Below, piece by piece: positions 35,956-44,098 of a stretch of DNA of 64,000 bases. The notes under the pieces are model-generated. The model did no database searches and was not told the DNA's origin. It saw nothing but the letters and a program-made list of their open reading frames with translations. Origin of the DNA: an uncultured Paracoccaceae bacterium (GTDB lineage Bacteria; Pseudomonadota; Alphaproteobacteria; Rhodobacterales; Rhodobacteraceae). The stretch is from the NCBI GenBank assembly GCA_947493255.1, contig CANLQK010000001.1, positions 372,001-436,000 on the forward strand. The letters run 5' to 3'. Position 1 is the stretch's first letter. Every line of letters begins with the position of its first letter. Position numbers and translations under genes: made by a program.

Positions 35956-35991
35956 AAAAAAAGCGCCGACCAAGATTGGCCGACGCTTTTT
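35956..35991. terminator. Bidirectional terminator between the membrane gene and infC
   Basis: A run of seven A (35956-35962), then GCG, an inner stem CG-CCAA/TTGG-CG around GA, and finally CGC followed by five T. AAAAAGCG and CGCTTTTT pair to extend the stem, so the element can terminate transcription arriving from both convergent genes. Confidence 0.75.
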
Positions 35992-36013
35992 ACTAAACAT
36001 TTTGAAGGGAAAC

Positions 36014-36565
36014 TTAGCCCTTTTGAGGCAATGGCCCGATGATCATGACCATCTGACGGCCTTCCATTTTCGGGAAGTTTTCGATCTTGCCATGCTCTTT
36101 GGTGTCTTCGGCTACACGCTCAAGCAGCTCGCGCCCAAGGTTTTGGTGTGCCATTTCACGGCCACGGAAACGCAGAGTCACTTTTACCTTGTCGCCGTTA
36201 TCGAGAAACTTAAAGACGTTCCGCATTTTGACATCGTAGTCATTCGTATCGGTATTGGGGCGAAACTTGACCTCTTTGATCTCGATGATCTTCTGTTTCT
36301 TACGGGCTTCGGCTTCGCGTTTTTGCGTTTCGTATTTGAACTTGCCGAAGTCCATAATCTTACAGACAGGAGGTGTTGCGTTTGGAGAAATCTCTACCAG
36401 ATCCAAACCAGCGTCATCCGCCATAACCATGGCGCGTTCAGGTGTTACAACACCAACGTTTTCGCCTTCTGCGCCAATAAGGCGGATTTCGGTTGCACGA
36501 ATACGGTCATTTACTCGGGGTCCGGTGTCGCGCTGTGGCGGCGCGTTATGAGGTCTGCGGGCTAT
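36014..36565 (-). CDS. infC: Translation initiation factor IF-3
   Basis: A 183-residue factor that keeps ribosomal subunits apart and checks initiator tRNA pairing. [21 protein letters not shown] begins the N-domain and the C-domain includes [15 protein letters not shown] and [16 protein letters not shown]. No ATG, GTG or TTG gives the right N-terminus. The codon ATA at 36565 begins the family-like sequence [16 protein letters not shown] and has AAGGAC about seven bases upstream. A rare start codon is normal for infC and lets IF-3 autoregulate its own translation. The frame extends upstream to 36763 without IF-3 similarity. Confidence 0.93.
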   Translation of the reverse strand: MARRPHNAPPQRDTGPRVNDRIRATEIRLIGAEGENVGVVTPERAMVMADDAGLDLVEISPNATPPVCKIMDFGKFKYETQKREAEARKKQKIIEIKEVKFRPNTDTNDYDVKMRNVFKFLDNGDKVKVTLRFRGREMAHQNLGRELLERVAEDTKEHGKIENFPKMEGRQMVMIIGPLPQKG

Positions 36566-36768
36566 GGGACTTGTCCTTGAATTGTTTGCCTTTGAGGGCT
36601 GCAACGTAAACCTGCTCGGCGCACACTTCAAGGCGCAAAAACGTGAAATCGGCGTTAGTTTGCGGGGGGAATGTCGTAATCTGCTTCCCGCTTTTCTTTG
36701 CCACTGCAGCATGCCATACCCCCGCCAAGGTCCATTTGGGGGCCATGTTTGTTTAAAGGACAAAGATT

Positions 36769-37869
36769 ATGAGAGGGACAATCTCAATCATCGTTATCGC
36801 AGTGTTGGGCTTTTTTGGCTTCCAGTGGGGCGTAAACGGCAAGAACCCAGTTGAAGTATTTTCTGGCGTAACAGAAGCTGCTGGCGAATTGGCAGGCGAT
36901 GCTGTCGACGCGGCAGGCGATGCTGTCGACGCGGCAGGTGATGTTGCAGAAGCCGCCGGTGACGTTGTCGAAGGTGCAGCCGATGTTGCTGGCGACGCGG
37001 TTGAGGGTGCAGTTGATGTTGCTGGTGACGTCGCTGATGCGGCTGGCGATGCCGTTGAAGGCGCTGTTGACGCGGCTGGTGATGTTGCAGATGCAGCTGG
37101 CGACGCAGTTGAAGGCGCTGTTGACGCGGCAGGTGATGTTGCAGATGCAGCTGGCGACGCAGTTGAAGGCGCTGTTGACGCGGCTGGTGATGTTGCAGAT
37201 GCAGCCGGTGATGCCGTTGAAGGTGCCGTTGACGCGGCTGCAGATGTAGCTGGTGATGCAGCTGACGCTGCAGGCGACGCGGTTGAAGGCGCTGTTGATG
37301 CTGCTGGCGATGCTGTTGAAGCAACTGGCGATGCGGTTGAAGGTGCTGTTGACACTGTGGCTGGCGAAGCTGAAGAGGCCGCCGCTGCTGCGGTTTCTGA
37401 AGAAGCCGCCGCTGCTGAAGCCGCTGCCGCAGAAGCCGCTGCTACTGAAGCCGCTGCCGCAGAAGCCGCTGCTGCTGAAGCTGCCGCCGCTGAAGCCGCT
37501 GCCGCAGAAGCCGCCGCTGCCGAAGGCGCCGCTGCTGAAGCTGCCGCCGCTGAAGCCGCTGCCGCAGAAGCTGCTGCTGCCGAAGCTGCCGCCGCTGAAG
37601 CTGCTGCTGCCGAAGCTGCCGCTGCTGAAACTGCTGCTGCCGAGGCCGCTGCTGCTGAAGCTGCTGCTGCCGCTGAGGGTGGTTTGGACATCGCAGGTTT
37701 GCTGACACCAGAAACATTTGACGCTGCTCAGGTTACTGAATGGCTCGACGGTTCTGACCTAAGCCCATTGGTTGCGACACCATTGAAAACAGCGATTGAA
37801 GCTGCAGGCGACAACCCAGAACTGATCCAAGGTGTTATTGACCAGATCAAATCTGCTGCAGGTCTCTAA
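36769..37869 (+). CDS. Membrane-anchored Ala/Asp/Glu repeat protein with long predicted helix
   Basis: A 366-residue protein. Residues 2-20 (RGTISIIVIAVLGFFGFQW) form a membrane anchor. From about residue 40 to 200 it consists of 18-residue units of the type VDAAGDVADAAGDAVEGA; from about 204 to 303 it is made of five-residue EAAAA units. Both are strongly helix-forming; 18 residues equal five helical turns. The last 60 or so residues (GLDIAGLLTPETFDAAQVTE onward) are a small non-repetitive domain. It resembles TolA domain II or apolipoprotein-like helices in composition. ATG at 36769 has AAAGGA upstream. Function is unknown; a periplasm-spanning spacer is a reasonable model. Confidence 0.75.
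   Translation: MRGTISIIVIAVLGFFGFQWGVNGKNPVEVFSGVTEAAGELAGDAVDAAGDAVDAAGDVAEAAGDVVEGAADVAGDAVEGAVDVAGDVADAAGDAVEGAVDAAGDVADAAGDAVEGAVDAAGDVADAAGDAVEGAVDAAGDVADAAGDAVEGAVDAAADVAGDAADAAGDAVEGAVDAAGDAVEATGDAVEGAVDTVAGEAEEAAAAAVSEEAAAAEAAAAEAAATEAAAAEAAAAEAAAAEAAAAEAAAAEGAAAEAAAAEAAAAEAAAAEAAAAEAAAAEAAAAETAAAEAAAAEAAAAAEGGLDIAGLLTPETFDAAQVTEWLDGSDLSPLVATPLKTAIEAAGDNPELIQGVIDQIKSAAGL
37015..37230 (+). repeat. Four tandem 54-bp coding repeats
   Basis: Units at 37015-37068, 37069-37122, 37123-37176 and 37177-37230 each encode one 18-residue helical repeat. Units 2-4 are nearly identical in DNA, differing at a few positions, which indicates recent duplication and possible copy-number variation between strains. 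Confidence 0.85.
37381..37674 (+). repeat. Short-period GCC/GCT/GAA coding repeat
   Basis: About 290 bases of imperfect 15-bp repeats encode EAAAA-type pentapeptides. Synonymous Ala codons vary from unit to unit while the protein pattern is constant, which argues for selection on the helix rather than simple slippage. Confidence 0.8.
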
Positions 37870-37903
37870 TTGATCCGCCCTTAATGGGTATATGAACCGA
37901 AAA

Positions 37904-37931
37904 GGGCCGCTCTATTGAGCGGCCCTTCTTG
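37904..37931 (+). terminator. Intrinsic terminator after the Ala-rich gene
   Basis: GGGCCGCTC (37904-37912) and GAGCGGCCC (37917-37925) form a perfect 9-bp stem with a four-base loop followed by TTCTTG. It lies about 35 bases after the stop and also separates the gene from the convergent fpr. Confidence 0.8.
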
Positions 37932-37948
37932 CATCAATGTATGACGTT

Positions 37949-38806
37949 TTAGTCAAGGAATGCTTTTTCCACCACGTATTGCGCTGGCTTTGAATTTGCG
38001 CCTTCTTCCAGACCATAGTCTTCGAACATTTCTTTAAGTTCGAGGTTGAATGCCATGTTGCCACAGATCATCGCGCGGTCCGTTTCTGCGTTCAACGGTG
38101 CGACCCCGAGGTCTTTAAACGCTTCACCGGATTTCATGAGGTCCGTGATACGGCCCATCTTAGGGCTCTCTTCGCGGGTTGTGGTTGGGTAATATTTGAT
38201 CTTTTTCCAAAACCCTTCACCGATGACCTCGTTCAAAAGCTCATCGTCTTTCAGGCTTTCGATCAAGTCGCGACCATAGGTCAGCTCGCCCACTTCACGG
38301 CACGTGTGCGTGATGATGACTTCGTCGAACTTTTCATAGGTTTCAGGTTCCCGAAGCAAGGATGCGAACGGGGCAAAGCCAGTGCCAGTCGCAAAGAACC
38401 AAATGCGTTTGCCAGGGATCAGTGCGTCATGCACCAATGTGCCGACTGGTTTTGGGCGCAAGATCACTTCGTCGCCGACCTTGATGTGTTGAAGCTTTGA
38501 CGTCAGCGGGCCGTCTTCGACTTTGATGGAATAAAATTCCATCTCTTCATCCCACGATGGGGATGCGATCGAATAGGCGCGCAACAAAGGTTTGACCTTA
38601 CCTGTTTCTGGGTGTGGTTCACCCATCAGGCCGATCATTACGAATTCACCGGAACGGAATCGCAATGACGCGGGTCGTGTGCAGCGAAAGCTGAACAGAC
38701 GGTCGGTATAATGTTTAACTGCGGTCACTGTCTGCGCATCAGGCAGGGCGGGGACGGCTTTTTCTGGTTTAGTATCGGTCACGGGGGTCATTTCTGTCAT
38801 GTGCAT
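37949..38806 (-). CDS. fpr: Ferredoxin-NADP+ reductase Fpr
   Basis: A 285-residue FAD enzyme that exchanges electrons between NADPH and ferredoxin or flavodoxin. The FAD site is LRAYSIASPSWDEEMEFYS (RxYS motif) and the NADP site is WFFATGTGFAPFASLLREP; the C-terminus ends VEKAFLD as in bacterial subclass enzymes. It is the last gene on the strand that begins with cysG, 61 bases after the DUF934 gene, so it may supply reduced ferredoxin to the sulfite reductase encoded upstream. An oxidative-stress role is also usual for Fpr. The exact ATG is uncertain because three in-frame Met codons occur within the first six residues. Confidence 0.92.
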   Translation of the reverse strand: MHMTEMTPVTDTKPEKAVPALPDAQTVTAVKHYTDRLFSFRCTRPASLRFRSGEFVMIGLMGEPHPETGKVKPLLRAYSIASPSWDEEMEFYSIKVEDGPLTSKLQHIKVGDEVILRPKPVGTLVHDALIPGKRIWFFATGTGFAPFASLLREPETYEKFDEVIITHTCREVGELTYGRDLIESLKDDELLNEVIGEGFWKKIKYYPTTTREESPKMGRITDLMKSGEAFKDLGVAPLNAETDRAMICGNMAFNLELKEMFEDYGLEEGANSKPAQYVVEKAFLD

Positions 38807-38867
38807 ATGGCGCGAACCATTGGTCCACGCTCTCCTGTTACGCTTTGATCTGGATCAGATAAAGGGG

Positions 38868-39287
38868 TTAGCCGCGCAGGCGGTTTTGATAGCTATGGTC
38901 TTGCCAATTGGCGCGACGTAGCCATTGGGCTTCTGGCTGGCGTTCTGCGAGCTCGTCTGAAATTTCGACTTCGTCAAAACCGGACCGGCGTGCCATGGCA
39001 TATTGGTCGGCAATTACGTGGCCACGGGCGCGTAGGCGACCGTGAAACCCAAGGCGGCGCAATTGGGCGGCGATTGTAAATCCGCGGCCGTCTGCAAAGC
39101 TGGGGAAATCGATACGGATCATGTCGATGCCGTCCAAACGGCCTTCCAAGTCGTAGGGTTCAGCATCTGACGGAAGATCGATCGCCAAACCATTGCCAGC
39201 GTCATTCGCTGCCAGTTCGGCTGCTGGAGTGATTGGGGTCGTCCAATCGTCGGCGTTAAAGCCTTTGTCGTTGATAATGACTGTCAT
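38868..39287 (-). CDS. DUF934 protein of the sulfate assimilation operon
   Basis: A 139-residue soluble protein of DUF934, a family found almost only beside sulfite reductase and cysH in proteobacteria. Recognisable text is IRIDFPSFADGRGFTIAAQLRRLGFHGRLRARG and the following VIADQYAMARRSGFDEVEI. The DFP-F-DGR-F pattern and conserved Asp/Arg residues suggest an enzyme or chaperone-like partner of sulfite reductase; the exact role is not established. It starts 65 bases after cysH. Confidence 0.88.
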   Translation of the reverse strand: MTVIINDKGFNADDWTTPITPAAELAANDAGNGLAIDLPSDAEPYDLEGRLDGIDMIRIDFPSFADGRGFTIAAQLRRLGFHGRLRARGHVIADQYAMARRSGFDEVEISDELAERQPEAQWLRRANWQDHSYQNRLRG

Positions 39288-39352
39288 CGTTTCGTCCTTT
39301 CGGCGGCCTATCTACGTGTCAACGCGTGGCCAAATTCGTGATATTCTGTGGG

Positions 39353-40081
39353 TCAGCTCGCGCGGGCAGGGCGAACAATGCGACCTTTTTCGAAATGAAT
39401 GCCGCATTCGGTTTTTCCTTGGTCCCGCCACCGGCCAGCGCGCGGGTCTTCACCATCGTTGACCCGTGTTGTGCAAGGGGTGCAGCCGATGCTGGGGTAG
39501 CCCTTTGATACCAGTGGATGACGTGGCAAGTTATGCTGCTTTAGATAATCGGCAATGTCGCTTCGGTCCCAAAAGGCCAGTGGGTTAATCTTGATGCGTG
39601 GAAGCTCGCCCAACGGGCGGTCAACCTCGAAATAATCCAATGCGGCTCGTTCGCCACCCTGAACGCGTTTGCGGCCTGTGATCCACGCATCGGTGCCTTT
39701 AAGCGCCTTCTGCAACGGCTCTGTTTTACGCAACGCGCAGCAGGCGTCAGGATCGTGCAGGTGCAACAAGTTTTCATTGTCGCGTTCAAACACCGCATTA
39801 CGAGACGCAGAGATGGTTTCGACGTTGGTCAAGCCCAACACGTTTGCCACCTGTTGTTGGTAGGCCAGCGTTTCAGGGAACAGCAATTCTGTGTCGATAA
39901 ACAGAACATGCACATTGCTGTCCACATTGGCCGCCATGTGTAACAAAACAACGCTTTCCGCCCCAAATGAGCTGACCAAAGACGTTTCGCGCAATTGGGT
40001 TAACGCGTGATCCATCACATCCTGCGCGTCTTTGTCTTTAAACAAGCGGTTTAGGGTTTGGACGCGTCCATCAAGCGGCAT
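39353..40081 (-). CDS. cysH: Adenylyl-sulfate (APS)-type reductase CysH
   Basis: A 242-residue enzyme reducing activated sulfate to sulfite with thioredoxin or glutathione. The PP-loop region contains SLVSSFGAESVVLLHM (about 34-49). Cys114-Cys115 (DACCALRK) and Cys200/Cys203 (IGCTPCTT) form the [4Fe-4S] site that marks APS reductases rather than PAPS reductases, and the catalytic Cys226 is in KTECGIHF. ATG at 40081 gives the usual length and overlaps the sulfite reductase end by 11 bases. It acts before the sulfite reductase in assimilation. Confidence 0.92.
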   Translation of the reverse strand: MPLDGRVQTLNRLFKDKDAQDVMDHALTQLRETSLVSSFGAESVVLLHMAANVDSNVHVLFIDTELLFPETLAYQQQVANVLGLTNVETISASRNAVFERDNENLLHLHDPDACCALRKTEPLQKALKGTDAWITGRKRVQGGERAALDYFEVDRPLGELPRIKINPLAFWDRSDIADYLKQHNLPRHPLVSKGYPSIGCTPCTTRVNDGEDPRAGRWRDQGKTECGIHFEKGRIVRPARAS

Positions 40082-41735
40082 TGGCCTTGGCCTCCGGATA
40101 AAGGATCGCCTTGAACGGCGCAGCGCCAAGGCGACGGTACGCTTCAAGGAAGGTTTCATCAGCGTCTGCACGCAGGCCGATGTAACCTGTGATCAGGCGT
40201 TCGATAGCTGGCACGATGTCATCAGCGCTAAAGCCCGGACCCGCACGTTCGCCGATTGCAGCAGTTTCAGTGGCATCGCCGCCCAGCGTGATCTGGTAGT
40301 TTTCAACACCAGCGCGGTCCAAGCCAAGGATACCGATGTGGCCAACGTGGTGGTGCCCACATGCGTTGATGCAGCCTGAAATTTTCAGCTTTAGCGCGCC
40401 GATGTCATGTTCCATGTCCAGCTCTTCCACGCGGGTCGAGATCTGTTGGGCGATCGGGATTGAGCGGGCTGTTGCCAAGGCGCAGTAATCCATTCCGGGG
40501 CAAACGATCATATCAGACGCGAGGCCGATGTTCGCTGTTGCCAGATCGGCGGCGCGCAAGTCCGCATAAAGCGCGGGCAAGTCCGATTTGTGAACGTGCG
40601 GGATAATGACGTTTTGTTCGTGGCTGATGCGCAGTTCGTCGTGGCCGTATTTGCGGGCCAGTTCGGCCATCACGCGCATTTGGTCAGCTGTTGCATCCCC
40701 AGGGGTCGCGCCGTGTTTCTTGATCGAAATGCTGACGATTGCATAACCTTCGGCACGGTGTTCGGTTAGGTTTGTATCTGTCCATGAGCGGAAGGCAGGG
40801 TTTGCCAAACGCGCGGCTTCATACCCATCAGTCGATGCTGTTTTGAAGTCAGGGGCTTTGAATTGCGCCTCGATTTCGCGCAACATGTCTTGGTCAACGC
40901 CTGTGAACGCAGGGCGGATTTCGGCGAAACGTTCGTCAACCAAGCGACGGATTTCATCAATACCATGTTCGTGCACAGTGATCTTGATACGTGCTTTGTA
41001 TTTGTTGTCGCGGCGGCCCAAGCGGTTCCAAACCGATACGATCGCTTCGAGGTATGGCAAGAGATCGGCTTCGGGCAGGAAGTCATTGATAACTTTGCCA
41101 ATCATAGGCGTACGGCCAAGGCCGCCACCGACGATAACTTCGTAGCCACGTACCCCATCGCGGTCCCGAACGCGCAGGCCAATATCGTGTGCTTTGATCA
41201 CGGCGCGGTCGTTTTCAGACCCTGTAATCGCGATCTTGAACTTACGTGGCATGAATTGGAATTCTGGGTGGTCTGTGGACCACTGACGCAACAGTTCCGC
41301 AACGGGGCGCGGGTCGGCGATTTCGTCAGCGGCAGCACCGGCAAAATGGTCGGCGGTTACGTTGCGGATACAGTTACCTGATGTCTGGATGGCGTGCATG
41401 CCCACGTCGGCCAGATCGGACAACATGTTCGGCACGTCTTTCAGCTCTGGCCAGTTGTACTGGATATTCTGACGCGTGGTGAAGTGGCCGTAGCCCTTGT
41501 CGTAGGTTTCTGCCAAGTGGGCCAAGCGGTCCATCTGCGCAGAATTCAATGTGCCGTATGGCACTGCGACGCGCAGCATGTAGGCGTGCAATTGTAGGTA
41601 CAGACCGTTCATCAAACGCAGCGGTTTGAATTCGTCTTCTGTCAAAGACCCATTAATGCGGCGTTCAACCTGACCACGGAATTGGGAGACACGTTCGCGA
41701 ACAAAAGCTTCGTCAAAGTCGTTGTATTTATACAT
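40071..41735 (-). CDS. cysI: Assimilatory sulfite reductase, siroheme/[4Fe-4S] hemoprotein (nitrite/sulfite reductase family)
   Basis: A 554-residue hemoprotein reducing sulfite to sulfide. The repeated ferredoxin-like and siroheme domains are visible: GYGHFTTRQNIQYNWPEL, MPRKFKIAITGSENDRA, and the cluster-binding cysteines in CPGMDYCALATARS and SGCINACGHHHVGHIG. ATG at 41735 has AGAAGG upstream; the frame is open much further but without similarity. It lies between DUF2849 and cysH in the assimilation operon, and its siroheme is made by the adjacent cysG product. A ferredoxin-type electron donor is likely, with fpr downstream. Confidence 0.92.
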   Translation of the reverse strand: MYKYNDFDEAFVRERVSQFRGQVERRINGSLTEDEFKPLRLMNGLYLQLHAYMLRVAVPYGTLNSAQMDRLAHLAETYDKGYGHFTTRQNIQYNWPELKDVPNMLSDLADVGMHAIQTSGNCIRNVTADHFAGAAADEIADPRPVAELLRQWSTDHPEFQFMPRKFKIAITGSENDRAVIKAHDIGLRVRDRDGVRGYEVIVGGGLGRTPMIGKVINDFLPEADLLPYLEAIVSVWNRLGRRDNKYKARIKITVHEHGIDEIRRLVDERFAEIRPAFTGVDQDMLREIEAQFKAPDFKTASTDGYEAARLANPAFRSWTDTNLTEHRAEGYAIVSISIKKHGATPGDATADQMRVMAELARKYGHDELRISHEQNVIIPHVHKSDLPALYADLRAADLATANIGLASDMIVCPGMDYCALATARSIPIAQQISTRVEELDMEHDIGALKLKISGCINACGHHHVGHIGILGLDRAGVENYQITLGGDATETAAIGERAGPGFSADDIVPAIERLITGYIGLRADADETFLEAYRRLGAAPFKAILYPEAKANAA

Positions 41736-41739
41736 ATTC

Positions 41740-42042
41740 TTATACCTTCTCGACTTGTTTGCCGTGGGCGTAATTGGATGGACCGCGTGTGCGGAATTCT
41801 TCGCGGAAGTGCGTGGGTTCTGGGCCGTCTTCGCCCATTTTGGCGTCTGCCAGATAGGCACCAACGATGATCCCGTTCTGCGCGTTTGCTTCGAGCAAGC
41901 GCAGGTCAGCGTGGGCTTCATCTGTCAGAAATTCAGCGTCTTGGATGTCGCCGGACCATGTGTTCTGGGTAGTGAACCAAACAGCGTCGCCTTCGAGCAG
42001 ACGGTTGGAAGTGATGACTTTTGGCGTAAAGGCGCGGGGCAT
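41740..42042 (-). CDS. DUF2849 protein
   Basis: A 100-residue soluble protein of DUF2849, which in alphaproteobacteria is nearly always encoded between cysG and the sulfite reductase gene. Typical text is VITSNRLLEGDAVWFTTQ at the N-terminus and GAYLADAKMGEDGPEPTHFR later. Its ATG overlaps the cysG stop, and four bases separate its end from the sulfite reductase start, so it is co-translated with both. No catalytic motif is apparent; a role as small accessory factor of sulfite reduction is inferred from conservation of position. Confidence 0.88.
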   Translation of the reverse strand: MPRAFTPKVITSNRLLEGDAVWFTTQNTWSGDIQDAEFLTDEAHADLRLLEANAQNGIIVGAYLADAKMGEDGPEPTHFREEFRTRGPSNYAHGKQVEKV

Positions 42043-43481
42043 TAAAGAGCCTCCTGAGGCTGTATGGTTTTGGTATTGCTCTGGTATGGGTCCGGTATTG
42101 CTGTGGGCTGGGTTTTCGCCAGTTCCACGGCGGCACGAGGGGCCAAACCAAGGAAGGTCAGGGCAGGGCCGGCCAGCCCCGCGTTGGTGATTGTTGGTTC
42201 AAGGTCGGCCAAAGTAGTGGCCAGTACGCGCTGATCGGCGCGCGAAACATTTTCGATCACCGTTACAGGCGTAAGCGGGTCTGCACCGTGCATCAAAAGA
42301 CGGCCCTGAATGAACCGTGCAGATTTCTTGCCCATATAGATGGCTGCAACTTGGCCCTGTTCCGCGAGCGCGCGCCAGTCGTGGTCGGCGTAGCCTTTGG
42401 TGTCATGACCTGTGATGAAACGCACCGCAGAATTACGGTTCCGCTTTGTCAGGCTTTGGTTCAAAGATGCAACGCCAGCGGAAGCGGCTGTGATGCCGGG
42501 CACGATGGTATAGGACAGGTTCGCCGTTTCGATTGCGTCAATTTCTTCGTCTAGACGGCCAAACACGGTTGGGTCGCCAGATTTCAGGCGCACAACGTGG
42601 TGGCCATTCAGGCCGTGCTCAACGATCAGCGCGTTGATGTCAGACTGTGCCATTGCTTTGCCGAAACCTTCTTTACCAGCGTCGATCATCACGGCTTCGC
42701 GGCGGGCGAGTTCGAGGATTTCCGGCGTGACAAGACGGTCGTAAATCACAACGTCTGCCACATCCAAGGCTTTGCGTGCTTTAAGCGTCAGTAATTCGGG
42801 GTCACCGGGGCCTGCGCCAACCAGATCGACGTGACCTGGTTTGGATTTGGCGTTCAGGTGATCATCAAGCAAGGTTGTCAGCGCACCGTGCACGGCGTCT
42901 TCGCCCTGTGCGATCGCGCGTGGACCTGCATTGAAATAGTAGTCTGCCCAGAAATTGCGGCGCGCGACGCCGAAGGGCAGTTTCTCGGCCATGGCGCGAA
43001 AGCCTTTGCCGATGCGGGCCAAGGCGCCCAATGACGCGGGAAGTTTTTCTTCGAGGTCTTTTTTGATCGCGCGCGCCAGAACCGGTGCTGCGCCTTCGGT
43101 GCCGATGGCGACCGTTACAGGGTCACGGTCAACGATGGCAGGCGTGATGAACTGGCTGTCGCCCAGATTGTCGACGATGTTGACCAGCGCACCGTCGCGG
43201 TGGGCGAGGGCGGCGGTACGGGCATCTTCGATTTCGTCTTCGTGGGCTGCGTAGAAAAGCGAAGTGCACAGCGTATCGCCAGGTTCCATCGCACGTTGGA
43301 TCAACGTGAGTTTTCCGTCTGCCGCCCAATTGTGAATTTCAGGAGCAGCCGTTTCGGCGATGACGGTGATCTTCGCCTGCGTTTTCAGGATCAACCGAAG
43401 CTTCGCCAATGCCGCATCGCCACCGCCCGCAAGAACAATGCGGCGGCCTTCGACAGCTAGGAAGATCGGGAAGTGTTTCAT
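42042..43481 (-). CDS. cysG: Siroheme synthase CysG (fused precorrin-2 dehydrogenase/ferrochelatase and SUMT)
   Basis: A 479-residue trifunctional enzyme. The N-terminal Met8-like half (MKHFPIFLAVEGRRIVLAGGG, then AIGTEGAAPVLARAIKKDLE) oxidises precorrin-2 and inserts iron; the C-terminal half is the uroporphyrinogen III methyltransferase (DLVGAGPGDPELLTLKARKAL, IYDRLV, VVRLKSGDPTVFGR). It makes the siroheme for the sulfite reductase downstream and heads the operon. Its promoter region faces the divergent Lrp/AsnC gene across 127 bases, which suggests regulation by that protein. Confidence 0.94.
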   Translation of the reverse strand: MKHFPIFLAVEGRRIVLAGGGDAALAKLRLILKTQAKITVIAETAAPEIHNWAADGKLTLIQRAMEPGDTLCTSLFYAAHEDEIEDARTAALAHRDGALVNIVDNLGDSQFITPAIVDRDPVTVAIGTEGAAPVLARAIKKDLEEKLPASLGALARIGKGFRAMAEKLPFGVARRNFWADYYFNAGPRAIAQGEDAVHGALTTLLDDHLNAKSKPGHVDLVGAGPGDPELLTLKARKALDVADVVIYDRLVTPEILELARREAVMIDAGKEGFGKAMAQSDINALIVEHGLNGHHVVRLKSGDPTVFGRLDEEIDAIETANLSYTIVPGITAASAGVASLNQSLTKRNRNSAVRFITGHDTKGYADHDWRALAEQGQVAAIYMGKKSARFIQGRLLMHGADPLTPVTVIENVSRADQRVLATTLADLEPTITNAGLAGPALTFLGLAPRAAVELAKTQPTAIPDPYQSNTKTIQPQEAL

Positions 43482-43608
43482 CGGTATCCTCGGTTTCTGT
43501 TCTCAATATAGAATATTGTTCCGATATTTGCGCCCCCTTTGGGGTTGAAAGGGACATTTGTTCTGCTGTAGGGGGAGATCAGTCATGTTGTTTTCCAAAA
43601 CGGAGTAA

Positions 43609-44076
43609 ATGGGGATGGATGTTCGGATAGACGAGTTAGACCGGAAAATCCTCAAGGCGATGCAAGCGGATGCAGGGCGTTCGTTGGATGAAATCGCTAA
43701 GGAAGTGGGGTCGTCCAAGACGCCTGTTTGGAATCGGATTAAGAAGCTGCGCGAGGCCGGTGTTATTGGCCAGCAGACCGTGCTTTTGGATGCAGAGGCA
43801 TTGGGTTTTGAAGCATGCTTTTTTGTGCTGATCCGCACGTCAGAACATGAGGCGGAATGGCAGGCTAAGTTTTTGAAAGCATTGCAAGAACGCGACGAAG
43901 TTCAAGAGGCGCACCGGCTTGCTGGTGACATTGATTACATCTTGAAAGTTCGGGTGCAGAACGCGCGGGCCTATGATGTGTTTTACCAAGCGCTGATTTC
44001 TGAGGTGCGGGTGTTCAATGTGACCGCGTTGTTGAGCATGGAAGAGCTGAAATCTTCGATGGCATTGCCGTTGTGA
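43609..44076 (+). CDS. Lrp/AsnC-family regulator divergent from the sulfate assimilation operon
   Basis: A 155-residue transcriptional regulator. Residues 7-60 form the AsnC helix-turn-helix (IDELDRKILKAMQADAGRSL, then KEVGSSKTPVWNRIKKLREAGVI), and residues 70-150 the RAM ligand domain (HRLAGDIDYILKVRVQNARAYDVF). It stands back to back with cysG, so it probably senses an amino acid such as cysteine, methionine or a precursor and controls siroheme/sulfite reductase expression. A CGGAG site precedes ATG 43609; a second in-frame ATG lies two codons later. Confidence 0.9.
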   Translation: MGMDVRIDELDRKILKAMQADAGRSLDEIAKEVGSSKTPVWNRIKKLREAGVIGQQTVLLDAEALGFEACFFVLIRTSEHEAEWQAKFLKALQERDEVQEAHRLAGDIDYILKVRVQNARAYDVFYQALISEVRVFNVTALLSMEELKSSMALPL

Positions 44077-44098
44077 TTGCCCCCCTAATGTTGCGAGA

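Noticed and set aside
36546-36746. 66-codon minus-strand frame overlapping the infC start
   Set aside because: No recognisable family and it overlaps the infC ribosome-binding site and start region; a leader peptide cannot be excluded but nothing supports it.
36753-37691. Long minus-strand frame of Ala/Ser/Pro repeats opposite the Ala-rich gene
   Set aside because: It is the mirror of a GCC/GCT/GAA repeat on the plus strand; there is no ribosome-binding site, and the plus-strand gene has a membrane anchor, a start site and a terminator.
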